64,000 nt of DNA from Opisthocomus hoazin (taxonomy: Eukaryota > Chordata > Aves > Opisthocomiformes > Opisthocomidae), in contig NC_134422.1 of the NCBI RefSeq assembly GCF_030867145.1, positions 11,046,531-11,110,530 on the forward strand. The letters are read 5' to 3'. Below, in pieces: positions 41,643 to 52,500 of this stretch (its first letter is position 1; every line of letters starts with the position of its first letter). The notes under the pieces are model-generated. The model was not told the DNA's origin. It did not search any database and worked only from the letters and a program-made list of their open reading frames with translations. Both the position numbers and the translations under genes were made by a program.

Positions 41643-44457
41643 GCGCGGCTGCGCAGCCACCTGCACCCTGCCACATCTCACTCCAATATCCCAAAATCCA
41701 GGCATTTCAGTGGCACTTCCGGATCATCCACGGGACGCACGCAGCCAACAGCGGGGAGCAGGCGATTGGCATGGACCCCCAGCCGACTTCAAGCACTGTA
41801 CAGCCCTCGGGTGGGAGAAGGGCTGCAGGGTATCGCACATCCCTCCCTACCTAAGATGCTCCAGGAGGGACACGGCAGCGCTTCGTTCTGCCCGCAGCCC
41901 GCCCACAAGCTACTCCCCTCTGCCTGCTCCCTCCTTGCAGCTCCGTGAGGGCACGGCCAGGTCGGTCCCCAGCGCTGCCAGGATTCAGCATCACCCCCGG
42001 AACTTCCAGGTAACGCCAGCAGAGCTGAGGGACAACACGAGTTACTTCTTCACCCGACGAAGGTGCTGTTTGTGCAACTCCAGCTTCACAGAGCCATCTC
42101 AGGTCCCCCCGTGCCCGTTTTTGCAGCTCCTGGCTCGTTCCCCCTGCACGTGCTCTCTGTTTCACAACTGTGCCAAATTAATTTCTGGCCTCAGCTCGCT
42201 GGCAATAATTAACCTCACGTTATCAATTCCACCTCGCCTGCATTGTACATGCACGTTTCCAGCCTCTCCGCTCCTTTCTGGGCTCAGCGGTTTCGGCAGC
42301 GCCGGGCCACGTGCCGGTCTGGAGCACCGCACTGGCAAACCCACCTGGCGTTCCTGTCGTACTTGCAACCCAACTTCTCAACCCGAACGGTATCGCTGAG
42401 CCCCAAGGAAGCAGCTTCCAGCCCAAAACACAGCTCTGGAAAGGACAGAGGAGGAGCTGCGTTTACCGCCCACCCTGCCAGATAGGTTTGGTTTGCAAAC
42501 GGTAAGTTTGCCGCTTACTGCCCCTGGATTTTGGGGGAAAGCAGAGCCATTCCCTTGCCGTGACATTGCGACAGTGTCCCATGCCCTGCTTCTGTCACGA
42601 TATTTACGCAGGTACAGCCCAGCGCTGCCGCATCCCTAGTGGGCTCCAGTACCAGCACACACCAGCCCTGGAGCTGGCACGTACACCTCCATGAGGCATC
42701 CGAGAGACCTGGCGAGGGGGAAGCGGCACAGGGGGGCTCAGGGACCACCGCCCCGGTGTCTGTGTACACCGGTGCCCAGGCACGCCCTGGGACAGCGGAG
42801 GGCCACCCACCTCATCAATTAGGTGCGGGATGGGAGGCGAGCTGGCCCGGTGCACCCCTCCACGTGGCCACCTTGGATGGCTCGAGCGTCCCAGCCAGAG
42901 CCCTGAGACACAGCACGGGAGGTGGGGGCTCCCCACGGCTCCTGGCCCAGCAGCCAGGAGCTGCTGAGGTTCATCTGCTCGCCCGTGCCACGCTGTGCCA
43001 GCACATGGGCACCGGCGGAGCCTGCCAGCCCCGGCGCTGAGGCGATGCAAAGCGACTGCCCAGCCCCGCGGTGGGGGAGGATGAGGAGGGGGGGCAGGTG
43101 GCACTGCGGCCAAGGGGACGGCGGGGGCACGGACAGCTGGGCACGGGGACACAGATGGTGCTGCCGGAGAGCCACGGCTCTGACCACCGAGGGATGGGCC
43201 AGGAAAGATGAACACTGGGACAAGAAGGGTCCAGCTGACAGAGGGAAAACCCTTGCTCAGGACCAGCAAGGAGAAAGAGGAAAAAAACCCAGATAAACAC
43301 AGAAAAACACTGGCCAAGTCCAGCACGAGAGTGGCACATGGGGTATCTCTAGGTAGAAGAGAGGTGAAGCCACCTTGGAAGCCCACATCAGGTCACCTCC
43401 TCAGAAAGATGGTTCCCAAGGGCATTTCTTGAGCAACCAATGAAACCACTCAAGGACCAGGAGCTGGGGAGATTTTAGCTGCCTACTGAGATGTCTGCAG
43501 GAAAAATGGAGCTGAAGGACTCAAACCATCCAGCAAAGGGGTGGCCTGGACAGGGCTGGCCATGGGTTTGAGAAGAGGGAGACAGGTACAAAAGAGGTGT
43601 TCATTTTGAGGTGCTTTATTGGGAGAGAAAGGTGGAAAAGAGGAGGATATTTTGGTGAAAATTTGGGGGAAAAAAACTCCAAAGTCTGCTACTCTGTGAA
43701 AAGGAAATGAAATCTCAAAAAAAGGGCAATTTCAGTGCTTCGGGACAAAGGAACCCCAGAGGGCTGGTCATGACCCAAGGAAAGGATTGTAAACCTGTAA
43801 GGGCAGCCTTGCCCCATGCAAGGGAAAGGCACAGATGGAGACCCACACGGTGCAACTGCGGCTTTACAGAGACCTGAACGGTCAAAGAGGAATCACGTAA
43901 AATGAGTCGCAGTGACCAAGGCAAACAAGGCAATGACTATGGGTTCTATAAATACATTAAAAGGCAAAATTTTTCCTTTACATAATGCGGGAGAGCAGGT
44001 AACAAGCTACAGAAAGTGCAGGAGAGTTCAACAATTTCTGTCCTTCAGTCTCCAGAGTGCTGATTGTAGCATACAAATTAAGCATCATTAAGATACACAT
44101 GGGGAGGTAGAGGCCACAACAGGGAAGAGAGGGTGAGGAGTAATCTGCATCCCTCAGCTGCATTCAATCACAGGTGCACTTCACGGAGGCATGACAAAGT
44201 ACAGATATCCCAACAACCCTCCTTCTCCTAACCATGCCCACAGGTCTCCAGTATTCCCCAATACCCAGAGAACTCGCAGCACCTTGAAGTTTGCAGCCTG
44301 AACACCCCCAGCCTCTGAAGCTTTCTCTTGCTCGAGGTCCCAGTGCCAGAAGCCACCAACGCAAGCTTTCCCCAGTGCTCCCACATCTTCGCCGCAGCCT
44401 TATCAGGAGGTTTCTATACCTCTGTACCAGCAGGTTTCTGTACTTCTCTGTACTCCA
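41643..44457. other. Intergenic, no gene seen
   Basis: GC-richer sequence with long but unbiased overlapping frames (for example 41608-42399 plus and 42604-43386 minus) that show no domains. A short AT-rich island at 42.17-42.24 kb has AATAATTAACC and TTATCAATTCC motifs. Confidence 0.45.
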
Positions 44458-45093
44458 TGGTTGCCAAGAAGGCCAATGGGATCCTGGGGTGCATTAAGAA
44501 GAGTGTGGCCAGCAGGTCGAGGGAAGTTCTCCTTCCCCTCTATTCTGCCCTAGTGAGACCCCATCTGGAGTACTGTGTCCGATTCTGGGCTCCCCAGTTC
44601 AAGAAAGATGAGGAGCTACTGGAGAGAGTCCAGCGGAGGGCTACGAGGATGGTGAGGGGACTGGAACATCTCTCCTATGAGGAGAGGCTGAGGGAGCTGG
44701 GCTTGTTCAGCATGGAGAAGAGAAGGCTGCGAGGGGACCTTATAAATGCTTACAAATATCTGAAGGGTGGGTGTCAGGAGGATGGGGCCAAGCTCTTTTC
44801 AGTGGAGCCCAGCGACAGGACAAGGGGCAATGGGCACAAATTGAAGCAGAGGAAGTTCCGTCTGAACATGAGGAAGAACTTCTTCCCTCTGAGGGTGACG
44901 GAGCACTGGAACAGGCTGCCCAGGGAGGTTGTGGAGTCTCCTTCTCTGGAGATATTCAAGACCCGCCTGGACAAGGTCCTGTGCAGCCTGCTGTAGGTGA
45001 CCCTGCTTTGGCAGGAGGGTTGGACTAGATGACCCACAGAGGTCCCTTCCAACCCCTACCATTCTGTGATTCTGTGATTCTGTGACTCTGTGT
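44458..45093 (+). mobile_element. CR1 LINE, 3' part with open reverse-transcriptase C terminus
   Basis: A 5'-truncated CR1 on the plus strand. An open frame continues through the terminal part of the CR1 ORF2 protein, from about [20 protein letters not shown] through [16 protein letters not shown] and [20 protein letters not shown] to the end of ORF2 at 44996. The 3' UTR follows with GGACTAGATGACC, GGTCCCTTCCAACCC and a tail of repeated ATTCTGTG octamers ending about 45093. The lack of stops or frameshifts over about 180 codons marks it as relatively young. It ends where the STEAP3 CpG island begins. Confidence 0.93.
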
Positions 45094-45099
45094 TGTGGC

Positions 45100-46500
45100 A
45101 GTGGCCGTGAGAGGCGGTGGGTACCCCCCGCGCCGGGAGGGCCCTGCCTGGCAGCCGGCCCCGTTGCTGGCGGCACAGCGGCAGGAGAGGGGGGACACCT
45201 CTGGGCCGGGATGGCTCAAACCGCGGCCTGCCCGGGAGAAAGGAAAAGCGGGGGGCTCGTTTCACCCCAGGAAACGTGCCAGGCGGGTGCGGGGAGGCCG
45301 GCGGCCAGCGCAGACCGGGGGCTCAGGGTCAGCCCTCCCGACGGCAGAGCCGCTGGGTGAAGACCACCAGGCTCAGCGGGGCCGCGCGTCCCTCCGCGCA
45401 GCGGGTCGCGCCAGCCGTGCGGCTGCGTGGGGATGGCTGCGAGCGCACAGGCCCTTCCCGGTGCGGGGGTAAGAACCGCTATCTGCCCCAGGCCCCGCCG
45501 CACGGCTCCCCACGGCAAGTGCGTGGCCCCTGATAGCGCGGGGAGAGGCGCGCCGAGCCGAGCCGCGCCCTCCCGGCGAAACGAAACGCCGCCGGGCTGC
45601 GGAACGCCCTCCTAAGCAGGGGGTTACGGTCTGCCCCCGGCTCCGGCCCTCACGGGGACCGCGCCGGGACCGGGCTAGGGGGCTTAGGGCTCCCGCACCA
45701 CCCGCCCCCCTCCCCACCGGGCCGGGCCACGCCGAGCGGGCACCGGGCGGCCCCGGCGGGCACATGGGCGGGAGGGCGGAGCCCGCGGCCTGACATCACG
45801 GCTCCCGCCTCCCCGCTGCCGCTCGGCTCCGCGCTCCCGCCCGCCGCCGCGCCGAGGTGAGCACCGCGGGGGGACGGGCACGGCGGTGGTGGGGGGGGGG
45901 GGGAGAACACGGGCACCGCGGGATTCCCCCGTGCGGGGACGGCGCCGGGCGTGCGGGGCTCGCCCCGCCAGCGGGACCCGGCGGTCGGCGGCGGGGATCG
46001 AACCGGTGGCGCTGCGGGGCGGGGGCGGCTGGGCTCGGCAGGGGGCGCCGCGGGTGGCGGCGGGCGGGCGGGCGCGCGCTCCCTCAGAGAGCGGCTCGCG
46101 CGCGGGTTTCGCGCTCTCACGGAAGAAAAACCGTGAGGGAAACCTTGGCCGGGGCCCGGGGTCCCTCAGAGGCGAGCGGGGAGCCGACCTGTGGCTTCTG
46201 TGCCCATGCAGGGGCTTGGAAAACGGTTGGATGCTCCACGGGGGGACTCGGGCGTTCGATCCGTGTTGGGTGACGAAGGACGAGAGCGGGGAAGGAGCCG
46301 GAGAGGTGACCCTGCAGCGGGGCCGTCCCGCGGGTGGGTGGCGGGACCTGGGCTGGGACCGTCGCCGTGCCGGGACCCCGGCCCCTTCGCCCGACGCCGG
46401 GGAGCTGGGGGAGCGCTGGCGGTCGTCGTGCCCCGCGCCCCGCTGGGTGAGCGGAGGGCGGACGGGGGCTGCGGAGCCCGGGTCGTCTCCCTCGGTGGAG
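45100..46500 (+). promoter_or_regulatory. STEAP3: CpG island, probable STEAP3 promoter
   Basis: A dense CpG region of about 1.4 kb beginning directly after a CR1 element. Near its middle are two GGGCGG boxes (45766-45771 and 45774-45779), a CRE-like TGACATCA (45791-45798), and a strong donor 60 bp further on. It is the only island between C1QL2 and the STEAP3 coding exons that has a good plus-strand donor. Assignment to STEAP3 is inferred from position and from the need for an upstream 5' UTR exon. A divergent minus-strand transcript cannot be excluded. Confidence 0.65.
45800..45856 (+). other. STEAP3: Putative non-coding first exon of STEAP3
   Basis: The sequence GCGCCGAG|GTGAGCAC at 45849-45864 is a near-ideal 5' splice site on the plus strand within the CpG island, 10.4 kb upstream of the acceptor at 56262. 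Splicing the two gives a 5' UTR junction just before the ATG. The 5' boundary is a guess based on the distance from the GC boxes and the CRE-like site. Confidence 0.5.
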
Positions 46501-49500
46501 TCGGAATAAAACCAACGTGCGGAAAAATGCCTCCCGCGGCAAGAAACCAAAACCGAGAGGCAGCGGGAGAGGAAGGCCATCACCTGCCGTATTAATGTTC
46601 CTGTGGGCTGAGGAGATGGAGGACTAACAAGATTTAAACACTATATCGAGCTTAAGTTCTCTCCCCTTTTAAAATCACATTTGCTATGAAACAAATGCGC
46701 AGTAATACAAGATCCCGTAGTCACTGCACGTATTTGATTTCCTCCGTGATTGTAGAGAAGAAAATGTTGATGACTCAACAAGTCTTTGTTTAAAAAAACC
46801 ACACCAAACCCCAGGAAAACATGCTTTTTGAAGAGCGTAATTTTTCGTTGCTGTTGTTTGCTTTGCTTTTTGCTTTTGGTTTGTTTTGCTTTTTATTGTC
46901 AGGAGCTATGCTTTGACTGTGACCTTGTAACATCACACCCATAAATAGAAGCAGGTTTAGATTCAGGGGAAACACATTTTTTCCGATGGTGGAAGAAGTA
47001 GGCCAGCCGTGCCGGCTCTCTCGAGGTGGGAAAGGCGCTGGCGGCTGTGGTGAGAGATGTCACTGCCAAGAATTAAAACCCACCAATTTGTTATCGCAAA
47101 GTTTACCACCACTGTTTAAAATTAGCTTTTTGTGAAACCCACGATGGAGGCAAATGCTAATTGTTTCCAAATTTTACATTACTGCTTAAGCAGCTTCCCA
47201 TCTTCATCTGAGTGTAAGTGAAATGCAGCTTAGCTGAAAGCATTAAACATTATGAAAGCGTGTCAGTGACGTGGGAGCTTACGTCCTGTTCCCAAAAGCC
47301 CAGATACTTTGGGGCCTAGGTCACTTGAACATTTTGAAAATTTTTCCCAGGCTTTAAGGAACTGAGACAGAAATTCCTCCCATCCTTTTTCCAGCTTCTC
47401 AGATTTTCAGTGAGTCTCTCTAGAGCCTTGATTGTGGTAACACTTGCATATGCATTCCCATTTAGTACGTATGAATACACCACTGTAGTCTTTGGAAAAA
47501 ATGTCCTAAGAGCTCCCTACGCACTGTTGGCTTCAAGAATCCGGGTCTGTAGATAGCGTGTCCACCACAAAAGCAAGCTGATCCCAACTACTGATGATGT
47601 GCAAGCGCTAACAGATAACCAACATGCATCGCTTCAGGGACTTGGAATGAACTAACTTCTCGTGGCGAGGGTGTCCTTGCCAAAGGTGGGCACGGGAGGC
47701 AGCGCTCCGGCAGAGCTGGCTTTAGGGAACACATTAACGACCGCCAACGAGGGATCTCCGATGGGCCGAACCGACCGGGCAGGCAGCACCGGTTCCCTCC
47801 GCAGCGGCCAGCGGAGCCGGGCACAGGATGGCTCTCCTGAGCGGTGGTGAAGTACCTGGTGTTTGTACTCCTCAGGCACACGCGGTTCTCGCTAAGTTGT
47901 TGGGGTCACTGGGGAAAGGCACGTCGTGCACACCCGCACGCGTGCAGCAGCCCTGCCTTGTCCCGGAGAAGGTACCCCTGAGTTGGAAGCTTCTGCTGCT
48001 GCTTCATACCGAGGTGTTCTCCTTCCCAGACACATCTCCCGCCCATCACAAGTCACTCAGCACAGCAGTTATGTCCGTGGCATGCCTTGAGCATGCCCCC
48101 CGGAATACAGTGTGCCCAGGCAAAACAAGTGCCAGATTCACAAGGCAGCGTGATCGCCATTGCCGTTGCCTTTCCGTGGTCCTTTCCTGGTGAAGCCACC
48201 TGCTGCCTTCTCTTGCTTTTCTTCCTCCTTTCCTGTTGGTCTCATCACCTGCTTGAAGGAGTGAGGAAAAATAGAGGGAAATGTAAAATAGATGGGCAGA
48301 GCGGCACACACATAGCAAAGCGTTAGCAGCTCGGTGTCCCTCAAGAGAAGGGACCCGGTGAACTCGCCTCCACGGGCTGACCAGCGAGAGCCCTGCCAGC
48401 GCAGGGGAAAAGGTGAGGAAAGCTGGCTCTGCTCTCCGGGGTGCCGCACCAAAGGCACGTTTCCACCGGATACAGGCAAACGGCCTGGGGCGGGAAGGGG
48501 AAGGCAGAGTGCTGTGGGGTCCCAGAACCTCCAGGCAGTGAGCTGACTTGCGGTGGAGAGCATCTCCCTCCCACCCATTTCTCACCCATCTGGATCCGCG
48601 AACCGGGCCACCTGGTCACCCGCTTGCGTTCGCCCCGTCTCTCCCAGTAGCTTCCCAGGAGCTGCTGGGAAAGGCAGACGAGGCAGAGCGTGGCCCCACA
48701 CCAGCTTCGTTGCCTTTCCGGTACGGAGCACCCCGTTTTCACAGCTGTGTTTACTCAGGACTGGCTCAGAGCCACCTCCATGTGCTGTGTGCTGTGCCCA
48801 TGCTCCAAGGGAGGAAAGCAAGAGAGCAGCAGGAGCCAGGCTGACCCCACGCCGTCGGTTGTGTCTTCCCTCCACCCCAGCCTGCCTCCCGGGCCATCTT
48901 CTCCCCCGATGTGGTCCTATGCATCCACTGAGTCACCAGGAGAAGCAAAATCAGAAAGGCGAGGGAGTGCTGATCTTGGAGACCCTTCTAACAGCACTGC
49001 AGCGCAGGAATAGCCAATCCAAATATTTTCATGCGCACGCAGCAAAATTCCTCTGCATCTTTCCTGGAAAGAAATAAAGAGGTTTTAAACAGCCCGAGCC
49101 TGCCAGCTTCCTGCGGTGACTGCTGAAGTCAGATCCCACCATCCCCGAAGCCCTCGAGCTCCTGGCAGAAGGGCACACACTGCCCAGCGAAGAGCGGAGG
49201 AGTTTTTCCCCAGCTCGGTTGAGGCAGGAGCACCTTCTCCCATCGTGTCTGGCCGCAGAGCGTTACTAGATCTACCTGAGAAGCTTCCACCACCCAGGGT
49301 TTTGGCTGCTGCCCTGCTCTCCCTGCACTTCATGGAGGTGAAGGCTCAGAAATGAGCAAGTCACTGTGAGATTAACTTGGCAAGAGCAGCAAGCGAATTA
49401 AGACCCCAAAAGAAAGCAAGAGAAGCCACGGAAGACTTAAGTACAGCACCTGAAGTTGTTGTAAACCACTCCTTTATGTCACTTAACAACTGTGAGATGA

Positions 49501-52500
49501 TAAACAAGGAAAATAACCTTCTCATTCAGTCACATCAGCCAGGTGAAGTCCTGTGTGCTATATTAGCATCATCACTGCTCTGCCAAAACCCCATCTTGCT
49601 TCAGGTCTGTGCTCTCCATGACCTTACCATGAAACCTCCAGGCTTCCCAGACTTCCAGATTCTCGTTTTATGAAGTTTTATTACAGGGCAGGTCCTTCGC
49701 AGGCCTCCCATTACTCCATCGACACAGCAGGCACAGGCAGCAAGATGTTTTTGCAGAAGAGCAGAGGAAGCTCTTCAGACAGGGACCTTGCTGCAGAAAA
49801 GGGGTACTGCAAAGGCGGGCCCCTTGCCTTTGGGGACGAATCTGGGGGAGGAGAGTTTGGGGCTGTCTGTGGCAGACTCTGTTGGTGACTGTGCTTAAAA
49901 GCATATAGTTTTGAGGAAAAGAACAGGCCAAAAGATCATTTTCAGTTCCATCAAGTCACAGCCCTTATCGCAGGTGGGTGATTCTTCTGCTCAGCATTAG
50001 CATTTCCCATTTAACCTTGGGAAGGGAAATTGTCCATGCAAAGTGACCAAAGGCTGGTGTATTCCTACAGGAAAACTGTAGCCAAAATGTCTGAGCTTGT
50101 GTGGGAAAAAGAGACTGTTTTGCCCCGGTGGGAAATTCTGGTAGCCCTTTCTCCTCCGCTTCCCCCGGTTTTGAAAGGTGGTTTTGTATTTTGGTCCCTG
50201 TGAGGAACATCCCGTGGTCAGGGACATGCCTTTGGCTTCACCGCTGGCTTCCAGAAACAACAGCCTCAGTATTTATCAGTGTTTAAACCGGAGGTGTACC
50301 GAGTGGGGAACGTCAGCGCCTGTCGGCCCGTGTTTTCGTTAGCGGGTGATGGTGTAGGGAGGCACGTTCTGAATTTGTAGGTGACGCAGAGCTGGGAGGG
50401 ACTGGGAGTGCTTTAGAGGAGGAGATGCTACGAATCAAAGATTGTGTCGAATTGGAGAGATGGTCTAAAAAGCCAGGGGACGTGTTCTGTCCTGTGTGGT
50501 AGGACCGACTGACCGCCCGGACAGCGGGTGAGCGACCGGCCAGGCAGCGGCTGTGCGGAGCCAGGGGTGACAGGCACCACAGCCCATGAGTCAACAGCGT
50601 CGTGCAGTTGTGCAACAGCAAACGGCGTGCTGGGCAGAAGAAAGAGAAGCGGCACTTCGGGGAAGTGGCGTCTCTGCTCTGGCCGGTGCCTTTTAGGGGC
50701 ACGATTGGAAAATGCAGTTCGGGGCATCCTCCAAGAAAAATGAGAGACAGCGAGGAAGAGAGGCCAAGTTGTCGGACACTCAGCAAATAACAGCTCTGAG
50801 GAAAGAGCTGCCTTTCACTTGTGCAGGAAAAACTGAAGGGAGGTGTGAAATCCATTCGCAAAACACAGACTGTGGCTGTAGAGAAGGAGGGAGCAAATTG
50901 TTTGCCATGGCCCTTGGGGTATGAGAGGAAGAGGTGAGGTTAATTGGATCGAGAGATAGAGGGGAGAAAGCTGGGCTCTGCAGGAGCTTACGGAAGTGGC
51001 TTTAACAGATAAACACCTGATCAATGAGATAATCGGATAAACACTGGCCTGGGGCAGGGTAAGGGATAGGGACCTGTGAATGCAAAGTGCAGTGGGGTGG
51101 AGAGCAGTGGCAGGGGGACGGGCAGCAAGCCCGGGAGCCCATGGCAGGTCTGGGGTCACAGCAACCCCGCGGGTCCCATGGCAGGTCCGTCCCCACCGTT
51201 TCGCAGGGGACAGCCTCAGCACCCAGCGATGCCAGCTCGGGGCAGGTCCCTGTCCCACCTCCACACCCCAGCAGCAGGGGCGAAGGGGCCAAAGGACAGT
51301 GGCGGAGGCGAGCCCGGCTCCTGGTGTTTCCTCATTTTCCTGGCCTGGCTGGCGTCCCAAGCAGGTTTGCAACATGGCTTTTCTGGCTGAAGTAATACTG
51401 ACGGGTGATTTATTCCCTTTGCCAGTTCCTGGTTTGCGCCATTGGGGAGCTAACTCTGGTTCAGAGGGAGAAAGAGGGAAAGAGGCCGCGAGCCTGCTTC
51501 CCTCACTTGCAGGACAGAGGGTTATTTCCAGTCAGCCTGGGCAGGGCCACAAGGTCTCCTGAAATCTGCACCAAAGCTGGGGTTAAAGCAGCTTTGGATA
51601 ATGCGTTTTCTTCCTTAAATATGTTCAGTCCCAACAGGTACATGGTACTCGCTGTGCTCCGCGGAGGGACACTGTGACTGTGAGAAAGAGACTTATATGT
51701 TTTATTTTTCCCTGGAAACACATCTGTAGCCAAAAAAGTGAGTATTTCTGCTCACAGCAAGACCTGAATGGAGACTTCAGGCGCTGAATGCTCCTCTCCT
51801 ACTGGGGCTGCTCGAGGGTTAACGCAGCAGGAGATGCTGGCTGGCACATCACTGAGCCGAGGGCTCTGCAAACAGAAGCTGTAGGGCCTCAGCTTCATGG
51901 TTCAAAGGTCCCTGTGTGCAGACTGAAAGTCCCCTGGGGGCAGGGACCACTCCTGTCCCTCTGGTGTGTGTGTCTGTGGGACCACGCTCCGTGGAGCCAG
52001 GGCCATCCACTGCTGGCAGAGACAAAGGGACCATCCCGGGGCAGAAAGGGGGACATTCCTCTGCAATGACTTGACCAAGGGCTCTGCTACATCGTTTGAT
52101 TCCTCCTGCAGCTTGCTGGTCTTTCAACCCACGTGCTCGTTATGGGATGTAGATAATAATCATGTGCTTTATCTCAAATAACCCCCAACGCAGGAGCTGA
52201 GCACAGGGCAGGCTCTGTGATGACCTGCACTGGGTTGAATCCACAGCTCCTCGAGACTCAGTTGTGGTCAGTCTAAACAAAACCTGACCTCGGGGGAGGA
52301 CACACAAGCGGTTGTTTTAGCCAATGTTCTGTTGGCTCGGACTCCGTACGTGAGGCTGAGCTCAGAGATGAGCTTTTGTGCAAACAGGAACCAGTTTGGT
52401 TGCACTGGACAGGACCATCACTTGGAGCTCCTAATGAGATTACTGCCATGTTCTTCGGCACAGCTTGGCTCAGCAATACGTTTAAGACACTGCTTTTTTA

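Noticed and set aside
42604-43386. 260-codon minus-strand frame in intergenic DNA
   Set aside because: No recognisable domain, no splice or promoter context, other frames in the same region are equally open, and composition follows local GC.
45684-46583. Long minus-strand frame in the STEAP3 CpG island
   Set aside because: Arg/Pro/Gly/Ala-rich low-complexity translation of GC-rich DNA, with opposing frames also open.
50222-50231. p53-like half site GGACATGCCT in STEAP3 intron 1 (STEAP3/TSAP6 is a known p53 target)
   Set aside because: Only one half site, with no adjacent second half within 13 bp. Expected by chance in 10 kb.
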